Source of the DNA: Streptomyces djakartensis
GTDB taxonomy: Bacteria; Actinomycetota; Actinomycetes; Streptomycetales; Streptomycetaceae
Assembly (NCBI RefSeq): GCF_014651075.1
Contig: NZ_BMWE01000017.1
Span: forward strand, 62,001-126,000
Direction of reading: 5' to 3'
Length of the DNA stretch: 64,000 nucleotides
Below, in pieces: positions 52,202 through 61,387 of this stretch. How positions within the stretch are numbered: the stretch's first letter is position 1; every line of letters starts with the position of its first letter. Under the pieces are notes generated by a model. That model searched no databases. It saw only the letters and a program-made list of their open reading frames with translations, and had not been told where the DNA came from. A program made the translations under genes and the position numbers.

Positions 52202-53106
52202 CCCCGGGCCCAGGCCGCCGCGATCCGCGCCGCCAGTCGTACGTTGCCGCGGACCGCCGCCAGGTTGGCGCTCAGGGAGGCCCCGTCGGTGTGCCGCACA
52301 AGGTAATCGAGCAGGAAGGGCGTGACCGACTGGCCGCTGACCCCCTCCGTCTCGCACGCCTGCAACGCGTCCGCGAGCACACGCGCGTGCAGCTCCGGAT
52401 CGAGCTGCTCCGCCTGAGGGACGGGATTGGCGACGATCAGCGCCGACTCCGGCCCGGCGAGCGCGTCCTGCGCCCGCATGACGTCCGCGACCTGCTCCGG
52501 CGTCCGCAGCGTCCAGTCCACCGGATGCCCCGAATCGGACAGATAGAAGCCGGGGAACCGGTCCGTGCCGTAACCGGCCACCGCGACACCCAGCGTCTCC
52601 AGCCGCTGCAACGTCGCCGGCACATCCAGGATCGACTTCACTCCGGCGCACACCACAGTGATCCGCGTCCGCGCCAGCAGCCCCAGATCGGCCGACTCGT
52701 CCTGCGTCACCGTCCACTCCCGGTGCACCCCGCCGAGCCCACCCGTCGCGAACACCCGGATGCCCGCCAGCGCGGCCAGCAGCGCGGTCGCCGACACCGT
52801 GGTCGCCCCGCTCGCCCCGGAAGCCACCGCCGGCGGCAGGTCCCGGTGGCCCAGTTTGCGGATCCCGTCCTCGTTCGCGACGCGCTCCAGCTGCTCCTTG
52901 TCCAGTCCGACGTGGGGCCGCCCGTCCAGCACGGCGATCGTGGCCGGCACCGCGCCCTCCTGCCGCACGGTCGCCTCCAGCTCCAGCGCCACCCGCAGAT
53001 TGCGCGGGCGCGGCAGCCCGTGGGCGATGATCGTGGACTCCAGGGCCACCACGGGGCGACGCGCGGCAACCGCCTCCCGCACTTCTTCGGACACCACCAG
53101 CACCAC
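52198..53106 (-). CDS. psuG: Pseudouridine-5'-phosphate glycosidase
   Basis: Splits pseudouridine 5'-phosphate into uracil and ribose 5-phosphate, allowing use of pseudouridine from RNA turnover. 302 residues, the full length. Family motifs: VVALESTIIAHGLPRPRN, ATGGLGGVHRE, VVCAGVKSILDVPATLQRLETLGV and PVDWTLRTPEQVADVM, then ANPVPQAEQ. The GTG start (two GTG codons in a row) has AGGAGG 8 nt upstream. It is the first gene of a two-gene operon with psuK. Confidence 0.93.
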   Translation of the reverse strand: MVLVVSEEVREAVAARRPVVALESTIIAHGLPRPRNLRVALELEATVRQEGAVPATIAVLDGRPHVGLDKEQLERVANEDGIRKLGHRDLPPAVASGASGATTVSATALLAALAGIRVFATGGLGGVHREWTVTQDESADLGLLARTRITVVCAGVKSILDVPATLQRLETLGVAVAGYGTDRFPGFYLSDSGHPVDWTLRTPEQVADVMRAQDALAGPESALIVANPVPQAEQLDPELHARVLADALQACETEGVSGQSVTPFLLDYLVRHTDGASLSANLAAVRGNVRLAARIAAAWARG

Positions 53107-53212
53107 GCGCCTGCCTCCTGTCAGTAGGTCAGTCGGTCTCCCTCATCTCTGGCGGGCGGCGCGCCGCGCCAAACCCTTGCGGGCCGTCGGGGACGTCACC
53201 AGCCTTGAGTGC

Positions 53213-53641
53213 ATGACGGACCACACAGCACGTCTTGACCACGTCGTCCTCTGGGTGCGCGACCCGGTCGCCGCCGCCGACTTCTACGAGAAGGCCGTCG
53301 GACTGGAGACGCTCAGACTCACCGAGTTCGCCGCGGGCGAGGCGCCCTTCCCCTCCGTGCGCGTCAACGACGAGACCATCCTCGACCTCATGCCGCTGAC
53401 CTTCGCGGAACACATGACGATGCTGCCCGGTGCCGCCGACAGCGCCGGTCACCCCGTCAACCACGTCTGCCTCTCGCTGCCCCACGGCGAATTCGACGCC
53501 CTCCTCAGCCGCCTCCAGGAGCGCTCCGTACCGGTGTCGGACCTCTCGTACGACTCCTTCGGGGCCCGGGGCAAGGCCAGGCGCAGCTTCTACTTCCGCG
53601 ACCCGGACGGCAACGTCTTCGAGGCGCGGCACTACGACTGA
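53213..53641 (+). CDS. Glyoxalase/VOC-superfamily protein
   Basis: 142 residues forming one VOC unit with two beta-alpha-beta-beta-beta motifs: ARLDHVVLWVRDPVAAADFYEKAVGLE in the first half, and VNHVCLSLPHGEFDALL ... RRSFYFRDPDGNVFEARHYD in the second. Metal-binding positions of the fold (His in LDHV and NHVC, Glu in FEAR) are present. Members range from glyoxalases to dioxygenases and resistance proteins; the specific reaction is unknown. Confidence 0.88.
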   Translation: MTDHTARLDHVVLWVRDPVAAADFYEKAVGLETLRLTEFAAGEAPFPSVRVNDETILDLMPLTFAEHMTMLPGAADSAGHPVNHVCLSLPHGEFDALLSRLQERSVPVSDLSYDSFGARGKARRSFYFRDPDGNVFEARHYD

Positions 53642-53655
53642 CCGGGGCCGGGACC

Positions 53656-54210
53656 TCAGAAGAGAGGCTCGGGCAGCACCCCTTCCAGGGCGAGCAGCCT
53701 CCGCTTGGTCTCCAGGCCGCCTCCGAAGCCGCCGATGCCGCCGCCGCTCTCGACGACCCGGTGACAGGGCACCACGACCGGCAGCGGATTGGCGCCCATC
53801 GCCATGCCCACGGCCTGGGCCGCACCCGGCTGACCGACCCGCCGGGCCAGGTCGCCGTAGCCGACGACGGTGCCGTAGGGCACGTCCGAGGCCAGCTCGC
53901 GCAGGACCTCCCGGTTGAAGCCGGAGATCAGCGACCAGTCCAGCGGCAGGTCGAAGTCACGGCGCTCACCCGCGAGGTAGTCCTCGACCTGACGTATTGC
54001 CTCTGCCAGCAGCGGGGAGCCGGGCGCCTCGGCGGGCTCGGTGCCGAACCGCGCGGCCAGTCGCTGGACGGCCCGGTCCCGCACCGCGTCAGTGGCATGG
54101 AAAACCACGTTGACCAGGCCGTCCCCACTGGCGGCCAGCAGCAACGGCCCGATCCCGCTGTCGACGACCGCCCACACCACCCGCGGTTCGGCCTGTCCCT
54201 GACTGTCCAT
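53656..54210 (-). CDS. ogt: Methylated-DNA-protein cysteine methyltransferase
   Basis: Repairs O6-alkylguanine by suicide transfer to its own cysteine. 184 residues. The active site is VVVPCHRVV with Cys149, preceded by the helix-turn-helix DNA-binding part YGTVVGYGDLARRVGQPGAAQAVGMAMGANPLP. The N-terminal ribonuclease-like domain is also present. The length and lack of an Ada domain fit Ogt/MGMT rather than Ada. The symbol follows the domain layout only. It converges with the VOC gene, 14 bp apart. Confidence 0.9.
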   Translation of the reverse strand: MDSQGQAEPRVVWAVVDSGIGPLLLAASGDGLVNVVFHATDAVRDRAVQRLAARFGTEPAEAPGSPLLAEAIRQVEDYLAGERRDFDLPLDWSLISGFNREVLRELASDVPYGTVVGYGDLARRVGQPGAAQAVGMAMGANPLPVVVPCHRVVESGGGIGGFGGGLETKRRLLALEGVLPEPLF

Positions 54211-54323
54211 GCGCCCACGGTACGACCCACCACTGACAACGCCCCGCTTTCCCGGACGGGCCGGGTCGCCGGCGACCGTCCGGGTGGCGTGCCGGCCGCG
54301 GCGGCCGACCCCCGCGCAGCGGC

Positions 54324-55199
54324 TCATCCGCCCACGGCCTCCCGCACCACGTCCGGCCTGTTCGTGATGATCCCGTCGACGCCGTACCGGGCGACCCGCT
54401 GGGCCGTCGCCGCGTCGTCCACCGTCCAGGTGAAGACCTCCAGCGGCCTGCCGTGCGGCCCGTCGAACGACTGGACCGTGGCGACGTACGCCGAGGAGAG
54501 TGTGCTGTGCGAGGGGTTGATCTGGTCGGCGAACCCGGCACAGACCGGGAGGTCCGCCACCCGCGGTGTTCCCAGGAGAGCCGTCTTCACCCCGGGCTTC
54601 AGCTCGTGCACCGTCCGCACGCTGCCCGCGCTGAAGCTCTGCACGATCAGCCGGCCCGACAGATGCGACGAGTCGAGCCAGCCCTCGTTGCTGAGGACCT
54701 TGAGCGTCTGCCGCTCGATGCCCGGATACAGCTCCGGGTTCTTGATCTCCAGGAGCAGCTTCTGGTGATGCCGCTCGACACGGTGCACGAACTGCTCCAG
54801 CGTCGGTACGCGCGCGCCCGCGTAGGCGGGGCCGAACCAGCTGCCCGCGTCGAGACGGGCTATCTCGGCGGCGGTGAAGTCCTTCACCTTCCAGGGGGCC
54901 CGGCCGGGGAAGACCTCCTCCACATCGGTGGTGCGCCGCAGGTTGTCGTCGTGCAGTACGACGAGCGCACCGTCCCTGGTCCGCTGGACGTCGTTCTCCA
55001 CCCAGCGGATCCCCAGCTCGGCCGCCTTGTCCACGGCGGCCAGCGTGTTCTCGGGAGCGTGGGCCGAGGCACCGCGGTGTGCGATGACCAGCGGCGGGGT
55101 ACCGGCCCCGGGCGCGGCGGCCGCGGGGGAGACGGGGAAGAGGAGAGCGGCGGTTCCCAGGAGTGCGGAGATGGAGGCGGCGGCGGCGCGCGCGTGCAT
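54324..55199 (-). CDS. Secreted glycerophosphodiester phosphodiesterase
   Basis: 291 residues. An N-terminal signal peptide (SISALLGTAALLFPVSPAAAAP) is followed by a GDPD TIM barrel with IAHRGASAHAPENT (His41 and Glu50), RWVENDVQRTRDGALVVLHDDNL (Glu68, Asp70, His83), LLEIKN and GIITNRPDVV. It hydrolyses glycerophosphodiesters such as glycerophosphocholine or teichoic-acid fragments outside the cell, giving glycerol 3-phosphate as a phosphorus source. The stretch between this gene and the Ogt gene (54211-54323) shows only a weak palindrome. Confidence 0.9.
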   Translation of the reverse strand: MHARAAAASISALLGTAALLFPVSPAAAAPGAGTPPLVIAHRGASAHAPENTLAAVDKAAELGIRWVENDVQRTRDGALVVLHDDNLRRTTDVEEVFPGRAPWKVKDFTAAEIARLDAGSWFGPAYAGARVPTLEQFVHRVERHHQKLLLEIKNPELYPGIERQTLKVLSNEGWLDSSHLSGRLIVQSFSAGSVRTVHELKPGVKTALLGTPRVADLPVCAGFADQINPSHSTLSSAYVATVQSFDGPHGRPLEVFTWTVDDAATAQRVARYGVDGIITNRPDVVREAVGG

Positions 55200-55483
55200 G
55201 CGGACTCCTCGCGTCGAGCGATCACGTCACGTACAGCTCAACTCTGACAGCGGAGGGTCAACGCGGGACGGGCGCAGGATGTCCACAGGCTGAACGGAAA
55301 CGACCCGACTCCGCTCACCGGTACCGCACAACTGGGGCAAGGCCGTGATTCTTTGCCGGAAAGTCGTTCGACCATTCCGGTGGGGGTCATACTCTCTGCG
55401 TCGACCCTGACCGCCGGCGCGGTCCTGGGAGGGGGCGCACATCGAACATCGCGAGACGTAAAGGGCGGGGAGGGCAGCCGCGT

Positions 55484-56353
55484 ATGCAGGGCACGGTCGA
55501 CGGTTTCAGCTACGGCCTGGTCACACCCCTGGTGGCCTACCTCATGGCATGCCTCGGTGGCGCGCTCGGGCTGCGCTGCACGACGAGATCCATGCTCGTC
55601 GCCCAGTCCTGGCGCCCCGGCTGGCTGGCCCTCGGCTCGGCCGCCATCGGCTCCGGCATATGGACCATGCACTTCATCGCGATGATCGGGTTCACGGTCC
55701 GCGGCACTCCGATCCACTACGACAAGTCGATGACCTTCGCGAGCCTGGCGATCGCGATCGTCATGGTGGGCGTCGGGATCTTCATCGTCGGCTACCGCGG
55801 AGCCCGTGGGACGGCCCTGTTCACCGGAGGCACCCTCACCGGCCTGGGCATCGCGTCGATGCACTACCTCGGCATGGCCAGCATGCGCCTCGACGGGAAC
55901 CTGGAGTACAACACCTTCACCGTCGGCGTCTCGGTCCTGATCGCCATGGGCGCCGCCACCGCCGCCCTCTGGGCGGCCGGCCAGGTCCGGGGGTTCCTGT
56001 GGAGCGTGGGCGCCAGCCTCGTCATGGGGCTCGCCGTCACCGGCATGCACTACACCGGCATGGCCGCCCTCAGCGTCCACCTGCACGGCACGGGCCGACC
56101 CGCCTCGGGCGAGTCACCGGCGTCCCTGCTCGCGCCGATGCTGATCGGCCCGCTCGCCTTCCTGCTCCTCGCGGGCGTCGTGGTGATGTTCGACCCGCTG
56201 ATCGTCATGGGCACGCGCACCGTCGCGCCCGTCGAGCGGAGACCGGGCGTCCCCGCCCATGCGCACACCCACCACCACAACCCGCACCGCCTGCGGTTCC
56301 GCCCCCGCCGCGCCGTGGCGCACCGCGGCTCCCGCGCTCCGCAGAACCGCTGA
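55484..56353 (+). CDS. MHYT-domain membrane protein with His-rich tail
   Basis: 289 residues with seven predicted spans. The three MHYT-type motifs are MHFIAMIGF (near residue 62), MHYLGMASM (near 126) and MHYTGMAAL (near 188). The motif is thought to bind copper or a diatomic gas in bacterial sensors. The usual GGDEF, EAL or kinase output domain is missing: after the last span only ~45 residues remain, with a histidine-rich stretch HAHTHHHNPHR and many arginines. It may therefore be a stand-alone metal-related protein. It lies 40 bp upstream of uvrB. Confidence 0.88.
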   Translation: MQGTVDGFSYGLVTPLVAYLMACLGGALGLRCTTRSMLVAQSWRPGWLALGSAAIGSGIWTMHFIAMIGFTVRGTPIHYDKSMTFASLAIAIVMVGVGIFIVGYRGARGTALFTGGTLTGLGIASMHYLGMASMRLDGNLEYNTFTVGVSVLIAMGAATAALWAAGQVRGFLWSVGASLVMGLAVTGMHYTGMAALSVHLHGTGRPASGESPASLLAPMLIGPLAFLLLAGVVVMFDPLIVMGTRTVAPVERRPGVPAHAHTHHHNPHRLRFRPRRAVAHRGSRAPQNR

Positions 56354-56393
56354 TCGGAGCCCGTTGTCAGTGCAGGGTCGTACGGTGGATTCC

Positions 56394-58541
56394 ATGCGGC
56401 CCGTTTCCCACATCGAACGCACGGTGGCGCCCATTGAGGTCGTCAGCCCCTACCAGCCGAGCGGCGACCAGCCGGCGGCCATCGCCGAGCTGGCCCGGCG
56501 CATCCAGGCGGGCGAGAAGGACGTCGTCCTCCTCGGCGCGACCGGCACCGGCAAGTCCGCCACCACCGCGTGGATGATCGAGAAGCTCCAGCGCCCCACG
56601 CTCGTGATGGCGCCGAACAAGACGCTGGCCGCTCAGCTGGCCAACGAGTTCCGCGAGCTCCTGCCGAACAACGCGGTCGAGTACTTCGTCTCGTACTACG
56701 ACTACTACCAGCCCGAGGCGTACGTCCCACAGTCGGACACCTACATCGAGAAGGACTCCTCGATCAACGAGGAGGTCGAGCGGCTGCGCCACTCCGCGAC
56801 CAACTCGCTGCTCACCCGCCGCGACGTCGTCGTGGTCGCCTCGGTCTCCTGCATCTACGGCCTCGGCACCCCGCAGGAGTACGTGGACCGGATGGTTCCG
56901 CTCAAGGTCGGCGAGGAGATCGACCGCGACGAGCTGCTCCGCCGCTTCGTGGACATCCAGTACACGCGCAACGACATGGCGTTCACCCGCGGCACCTTCC
57001 GTGTGCGCGGCGACACCATCGAGATCTTCCCGGTCTACGAGGAGCTGGCCGTCCGCATCGAGATGTTCGGTGACGAGATCGAGGCGCTGTCCACCCTGCA
57101 TCCGGTCACCGGCGAGATCATCAGCGACGACGAGCAGCTCTACGTCTTCCCGGCCTCCCACTACGTCGCGGGGCCCGAGCGCATGGAGCGGGCCATCAAC
57201 GACATCGAGAAGGAGCTCGGCGAGCGCCTCTCGGAGCTGGAGAAGCAGGGCAAGCTCCTGGAGGCCCAGCGCCTGAGGATGCGCACCACGTACGACATCG
57301 AGATGCTCCGCCAGATCGGCTCCTGCTCCGGCGTGGAGAACTACTCGATGCACTTCGACGGCCGCCTGCCCGGCTCCCCGCCCCACACCCTGCTGGACTA
57401 CTTCCCCGACGACTTCCTGCTGGTCATCGACGAGTCGCACGTCACGGTCCCGCAGATCGGCGCCATGTACGAGGGCGACGCCTCCCGCAAGCGCACCCTT
57501 GTCGACCACGGCTTCCGGCTGCCCTCGGCCCTGGACAACCGCCCCCTGAAGTGGGAGGAATTCCAGGAGCGCATCGGCCAGACGGTCTACCTGTCGGCCA
57601 CCCCGGGCAACTACGAGCTCTCCCGCTCGGACGGTGTCGTCGAGCAGATCATCCGCCCCACCGGCCTCGTCGATCCGGAAGTCGTCGTCAAGCCCACCGA
57701 GGGCCAGATCGACGACCTGGTGCACGAGATCAGGCTGCGCACGGAGAAGGACGAGCGCGTCCTGGTCACCACGCTCACCAAGAAGATGGCCGAGGACCTC
57801 ACGGACTACTTCCTGGAGCTCGGCATCCAGGTCCGCTACCTGCACAGCGACGTCGACACGCTGCGCCGTGTCGAGCTGCTGCGCGAGCTGCGCTCCGGTG
57901 AGTTCGACGTGCTGGTCGGCATCAACCTCCTGCGGGAGGGCCTCGACCTGCCCGAGGTTTCCCTGGTGGCGATCCTGGACGCAGACAAGGAGGGCTTCCT
58001 GCGCTCCGGCACCTCCCTGATCCAGACCATCGGCCGCGCCGCGCGCAACGTCTCGGGCCAGGTCCACATGTACGCGGACAAGATCACCCCGGCGATGGAG
58101 AAGGCCATCGAGGAGACCAACCGGCGCCGGGAGAAGCAGATCGCGTACAACACGGAGCAGGGCATCGACCCACAGCCGCTGCGCAAGAAGATCAACGACA
58201 TCGTCGCCCAGATCGCCCGCGAGGACGTCGACACCGAGCAGCTGCTCGGTTCGGGCTACCGCAAGGGCAGGAAGGACGGCGGAGGCACCAAGGCTCCCGT
58301 GCCCTCCCTCGGTGGCAGGGCGACCGAGGCCGCCAAGCCCGCCAAGGGCAGGGGCCGGGCCAAGGAGACGGTGCCGACCGACCGTCCCGCTGCCGAACTC
58401 GCCGAGCAGATCGAGGAGCTCACCACGCGCATGCGGGCCGCCGCCGCCGAGCTCCAGTTCGAGGTCGCGGCCCGGCTGCGCGACGAGGTCGCCGAGATGA
58501 AGAAGGAGCTGCGTCAGATGCGGGAGGCGGGACTGGCCTGA
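56394..58541 (+). CDS. uvrB: Excinuclease ABC subunit B
   Basis: DNA damage recognition helicase of nucleotide excision repair. 715 residues, slightly longer than typical. Walker A LGATGTGKSATTAW near 46-55, the UvrB beta-hairpin YYDYYQPEAYVP near 100, DESHVTVPQ (motif II) near 345, then helicase motifs TNEGR-type INLLREGLDLPEVSL, TIGRAARNV, and the C-terminal UVR coiled coil (AAELAEQIEELTTRMRAAAAELQFEVAARLRDEV) that contacts UvrC. A Lys/Gly/Pro-rich spacer of about 50 residues precedes the coiled coil. The ATG at 56394 fits the family start. Confidence 0.97.
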   Translation: MRPVSHIERTVAPIEVVSPYQPSGDQPAAIAELARRIQAGEKDVVLLGATGTGKSATTAWMIEKLQRPTLVMAPNKTLAAQLANEFRELLPNNAVEYFVSYYDYYQPEAYVPQSDTYIEKDSSINEEVERLRHSATNSLLTRRDVVVVASVSCIYGLGTPQEYVDRMVPLKVGEEIDRDELLRRFVDIQYTRNDMAFTRGTFRVRGDTIEIFPVYEELAVRIEMFGDEIEALSTLHPVTGEIISDDEQLYVFPASHYVAGPERMERAINDIEKELGERLSELEKQGKLLEAQRLRMRTTYDIEMLRQIGSCSGVENYSMHFDGRLPGSPPHTLLDYFPDDFLLVIDESHVTVPQIGAMYEGDASRKRTLVDHGFRLPSALDNRPLKWEEFQERIGQTVYLSATPGNYELSRSDGVVEQIIRPTGLVDPEVVVKPTEGQIDDLVHEIRLRTEKDERVLVTTLTKKMAEDLTDYFLELGIQVRYLHSDVDTLRRVELLRELRSGEFDVLVGINLLREGLDLPEVSLVAILDADKEGFLRSGTSLIQTIGRAARNVSGQVHMYADKITPAMEKAIEETNRRREKQIAYNTEQGIDPQPLRKKINDIVAQIAREDVDTEQLLGSGYRKGRKDGGGTKAPVPSLGGRATEAAKPAKGRGRAKETVPTDRPAAELAEQIEELTTRMRAAAAELQFEVAARLRDEVAEMKKELRQMREAGLA

Positions 58542-58567
58542 AGGCCGCCCTGTACGCGCCGTGTTGC

Positions 58568-58611
58568 AAGACCGACACAAAGTGCGCCCGGGCCAGGGCG
58601 CTGTCGGTCTT
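58568..58611 (+). terminator. Strong double-stem terminator after uvrB
   Basis: AAGACCGACA (58568-58577) pairs perfectly with TGTCGGTCTT (58602-58611). Inside, GCGCCC (58584-58589) pairs with GGGCGC (58596-58601). It is 26 nt after the uvrB stop and 66 bp before the TerD gene. Confidence 0.85.
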
Positions 58612-58677
58612 CCCTTCATAGGGTTCTGGTCAACCGCGACTTCGCGGCAGCAGGGGACGTTCGAGAGGGGATCAGCT

Positions 58678-59256
58678 GTGACCGTCAACATGACCAAGGG
58701 TCAGGCCATCAGTCTGCAGAAGAACGACGGCGGCAGCCTGACCGCGGTGCGCATGGGTCTCGGCTGGCAGGCGGCTCCCCGGCGCGGCCTGTTCGGCTCC
58801 CGTACGCGAGAGATCGACCTCGACGCGTCCGCCGTCCTGTTCGCGGACAAGCAGCCGGTCGACGTCGTCTTCTTCCGTCACCTGGTGAGCGACGACGGCT
58901 CGGTGCGCCACACCGGCGACAACCTCGTCGGCGGTGTCGGCCAGGGCGGGGACGACGAGGCGATCCTCGTCGACCTCGCGCGCGTCCCGGTCCACATCGA
59001 CCAGATCGTCTTCACCGTGAACTCCTTCACGGGCCAGACGTTCCAGGAGGTGCAGAACGCGTTCTGCCGCCTGGTCGACGAGACCAACGGCCAGGAACTC
59101 GCCCGCTACACGCTGGCCGGCGGTGGCCAGTACACGGCTCAGATCATGGCCAAGGTCCACCGCTCGGGTTCGGGCTGGACGATGACGGCCCTGGGCAACC
59201 CGGCCAACGGCCGTACCTTCCAGGATCTGATGCCGGCGATCCTGCCCGTCCTCTGA
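58678..59256 (+). CDS. TerD-family stress protein
   Basis: 192 residues, a single TerD domain: MGLGWQAAPRRGLFGSRTREIDLDASAVLF, VVFFRHLVSDDGSVRHTGDNLVGGVGQGGDDEAILVDL and IDQIVFTVNSFTGQTFQEVQNAF. The acidic loop GDDEAIL is the usual Ca2+-binding site. TerD proteins work in tellurite and general stress resistance; in Streptomyces they also affect development. The GTG start has GAGAGGGG 7 nt upstream. It is followed 41 bp later by a second TerD-related gene. Confidence 0.93.
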   Translation: MTVNMTKGQAISLQKNDGGSLTAVRMGLGWQAAPRRGLFGSRTREIDLDASAVLFADKQPVDVVFFRHLVSDDGSVRHTGDNLVGGVGQGGDDEAILVDLARVPVHIDQIVFTVNSFTGQTFQEVQNAFCRLVDETNGQELARYTLAGGGQYTAQIMAKVHRSGSGWTMTALGNPANGRTFQDLMPAILPVL

Positions 59257-59297
59257 GGAACCCGAAACCACACAACGACACAGGGGGGACGAGGGCG

Positions 59298-61307
59298 ATG
59301 ACGGCCGAGTTGGTGCGGGGACAGAATCACCCGCTCTCCCGGACCCGCCTCGAGATCCGGGTCTCGGCCGGCACACCGATCGTGGCCGTGGCCGCGCTCA
59401 GCGACGAGAACGGCAGGACCCACGGCGCCGAGTGGGTGGCCCATCCGGCCGCCCACACCCAGCCGGGGCTCCAGGTCTCCCGGCAGGCCGCCGCCGACCA
59501 CTGCCTCGCGGTGGACCTGGACGCCATACCGGAAGCCGCCCACCGTGTCGGCGTGCTGCTCGCCCTGCCCGCCGACGGGCAGAGCCCGGTGCGTTTCGGT
59601 ACCGTAGCCGCTCCGTTCGTGGCCGTCACCGGCCTCGACGGCGCCGAGATCGCCGGGTACACCATCACCGGCCTGGACACCGAGTCGGCGGTCGTCGCCC
59701 TGGAGCTCTACCGAAGGCAGGGCGCCTGGAAGGTGCGGGCGGTCGGCCAGGGCTACGCGGGGGGCCTCGCCGAACTGCTCACCGACCTGGGTCTGCCTCA
59801 GGCCCAGGAACTCGCCGGCGTCATCAACAGCGCGGTGTCCGAGGGGCCGCCCCGTTCCGTGCAGGCGCCCCCGCCCCGTACGGCGGAGGGCGGCCGTTCC
59901 CTCAGGGCGGCGGCCCCGGCCCTCGGGCCGGACCAGGGTGGTACGACCCCCCACGGGGTCCCCCCGATGCCCCCGTACGGCGGGCAGACACCAGGCGGGC
60001 CGGCGCAGCCCGTACCGCAGCCGTCGGCGTACCCCGGCGGAGCGCCGGACCCGTCCGTCCCCGCCCGGCCCGCCGGAGCCGGCGGCCCGATCGACTACAG
60101 CCACCCGCGCCGTCAGGGCGCCGCCCCGCCCCCGCGGACCGAGCCGTCGGACGCTCCCGGGCAGTCAGCACAGCCCGCACCGCCCGTCGCGGGCGACGCG
60201 ACCGGCTGGTCCATGGACGAGCGGCTCTACAACCAGGTGTGGGGCATGTTCGAGGACCTCGCCCGCACCACCGCCGCCTACCGCGGCGCCGTGGACTTCG
60301 CCGAGTCACGCATGGACAAGGAGCTGGGGCAGGTCCTGTCGGACCCGCGAAGCCGGCTCGGTGGTCACGGCGACGCCGCCCGGGAGGCGGCCCGTGCCCG
60401 GCACGCCCAGCTCGTCACCCAGGCCAGAGAGGCCTTCGAGCGTGACCTCGCCCAGCTGACGGCCGAGGCCGAGGTCGTCGAACCGGCCCTGCCGCCGGCG
60501 TACGCCCGCTGGGACAGCCCCGTGTGGCAGGCCTACCGCGTACCGACGGAGATTCCCATGGCCCTGCGGCTGGGCGACCTCCGTCTCCCCGAGGCCGACC
60601 GGATCCGCATTCCGATGCTGGTCCGGCTGCCGCTGGAGCGCGGTCTGTGGATCGACAGCGGACGGACCGGGCCGTCCGGCGGCTCTTTCGCCGACGCGCA
60701 CGCCCCGGGGCGGCTCGCCGTGGAGACCGCGGTCGCCCACGCGGCCCGGCTGCTCGCCGTGTACCCGGCGGGTGAGCTCACCGTCCACGTCATCGACCCG
60801 GCCGGTTCGGGGGCAGGGCCGCTGGCGCCCCTGGTGCGGACCGGTGTGCTCCCGGCCCCGCCCGCGCTCGGCGCCGCGGGGGTGGCGGACGTACTGACCC
60901 GGCTCACGCAGCGGGTCGACCTGGTGCAGATGGCGGTACGGGGAGGCGCCGCCGACTCCCTTCCGCAGGGCTTCGACACGTCCCGGCACCTGCTGATCGT
61001 CAACGACTTCCCGCACGGCTTCGACGACCGGGCTGTGAACCAGCTGCGCTACCTCGCCGACGAGGGCCCCGCCTTCGGCGTTCACCTGATGATGGTGGCC
61101 GACCGTGAGGAGTCCTCCGCGTACGGGCCGTTGCTCGACCCGCTGTGGCGTTCGCTGCTGCGACTGACCCCGGTGCCCGACGACTACCTCGCCGACCCCT
61201 GGGTCGGTCATGCCTGGACGTACGAGCCCTCGCTGGTACCGGCGGGCAGCCAGGTCCTCCAGCACGTGCTCACCCAGGTCGCGGCCGCCCGGACCAAGAC
61301 CACGTAA
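59298..61307 (+). CDS. TerD-type domain fused to an FtsK-like ATPase fold
   Basis: 669 residues. Residues ~1-180 are a diverged TerD-like domain (RGQNHPLSRTRLEIRVSAGTPIVAVAALSDENGR, with poor conservation of the Ca2+ loop). A Pro/Gly-rich linker (~195-300) follows, then a helical/coiled-coil part (DERLYNQVWGMFEDLARTTAAYRGAVDFAESRM). The last ~260 residues resemble an FtsK/HerA-type domain: RIPMLVRLPLERGLWIDSG stands where Walker A would be, but with no GK[S/T]; SRHLLIVNDFPHGFDDRAVNQLRYLADEGP looks like Walker B and its flank. The ATPase may be inactive. It is cotranscribed with the TerD gene upstream. Confidence 0.75.
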   Translation: MTAELVRGQNHPLSRTRLEIRVSAGTPIVAVAALSDENGRTHGAEWVAHPAAHTQPGLQVSRQAAADHCLAVDLDAIPEAAHRVGVLLALPADGQSPVRFGTVAAPFVAVTGLDGAEIAGYTITGLDTESAVVALELYRRQGAWKVRAVGQGYAGGLAELLTDLGLPQAQELAGVINSAVSEGPPRSVQAPPPRTAEGGRSLRAAAPALGPDQGGTTPHGVPPMPPYGGQTPGGPAQPVPQPSAYPGGAPDPSVPARPAGAGGPIDYSHPRRQGAAPPPRTEPSDAPGQSAQPAPPVAGDATGWSMDERLYNQVWGMFEDLARTTAAYRGAVDFAESRMDKELGQVLSDPRSRLGGHGDAAREAARARHAQLVTQAREAFERDLAQLTAEAEVVEPALPPAYARWDSPVWQAYRVPTEIPMALRLGDLRLPEADRIRIPMLVRLPLERGLWIDSGRTGPSGGSFADAHAPGRLAVETAVAHAARLLAVYPAGELTVHVIDPAGSGAGPLAPLVRTGVLPAPPALGAAGVADVLTRLTQRVDLVQMAVRGGAADSLPQGFDTSRHLLIVNDFPHGFDDRAVNQLRYLADEGPAFGVHLMMVADREESSAYGPLLDPLWRSLLRLTPVPDDYLADPWVGHAWTYEPSLVPAGSQVLQHVLTQVAAARTKTT

Positions 61308-61328
61308 ACTCACCTGACCTGGGAGTTT
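61306..61328 (+). terminator. Terminator-like hairpin overlapping the stop codon
   Basis: AAACTC (61306-61311) pairs with GAGTTT (61323-61328); the following GACCTTTCTTTT is T-rich. It is close to the classic terminator form and would separate the TerD operon from the riboswitch behind it. Confidence 0.5.
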
Positions 61329-61387
61329 GACCTTTCTTTTGCCGATGGCTTTACCTGTTCTTGGTGATTGCGGTACTGTTGTCCGCA

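Noticed and set aside
56354..56393. LexA box before uvrB
   Set aside because: I looked for a GAAC-N4-GTTC type site in the gap and saw none; a LexA site further upstream cannot be excluded.
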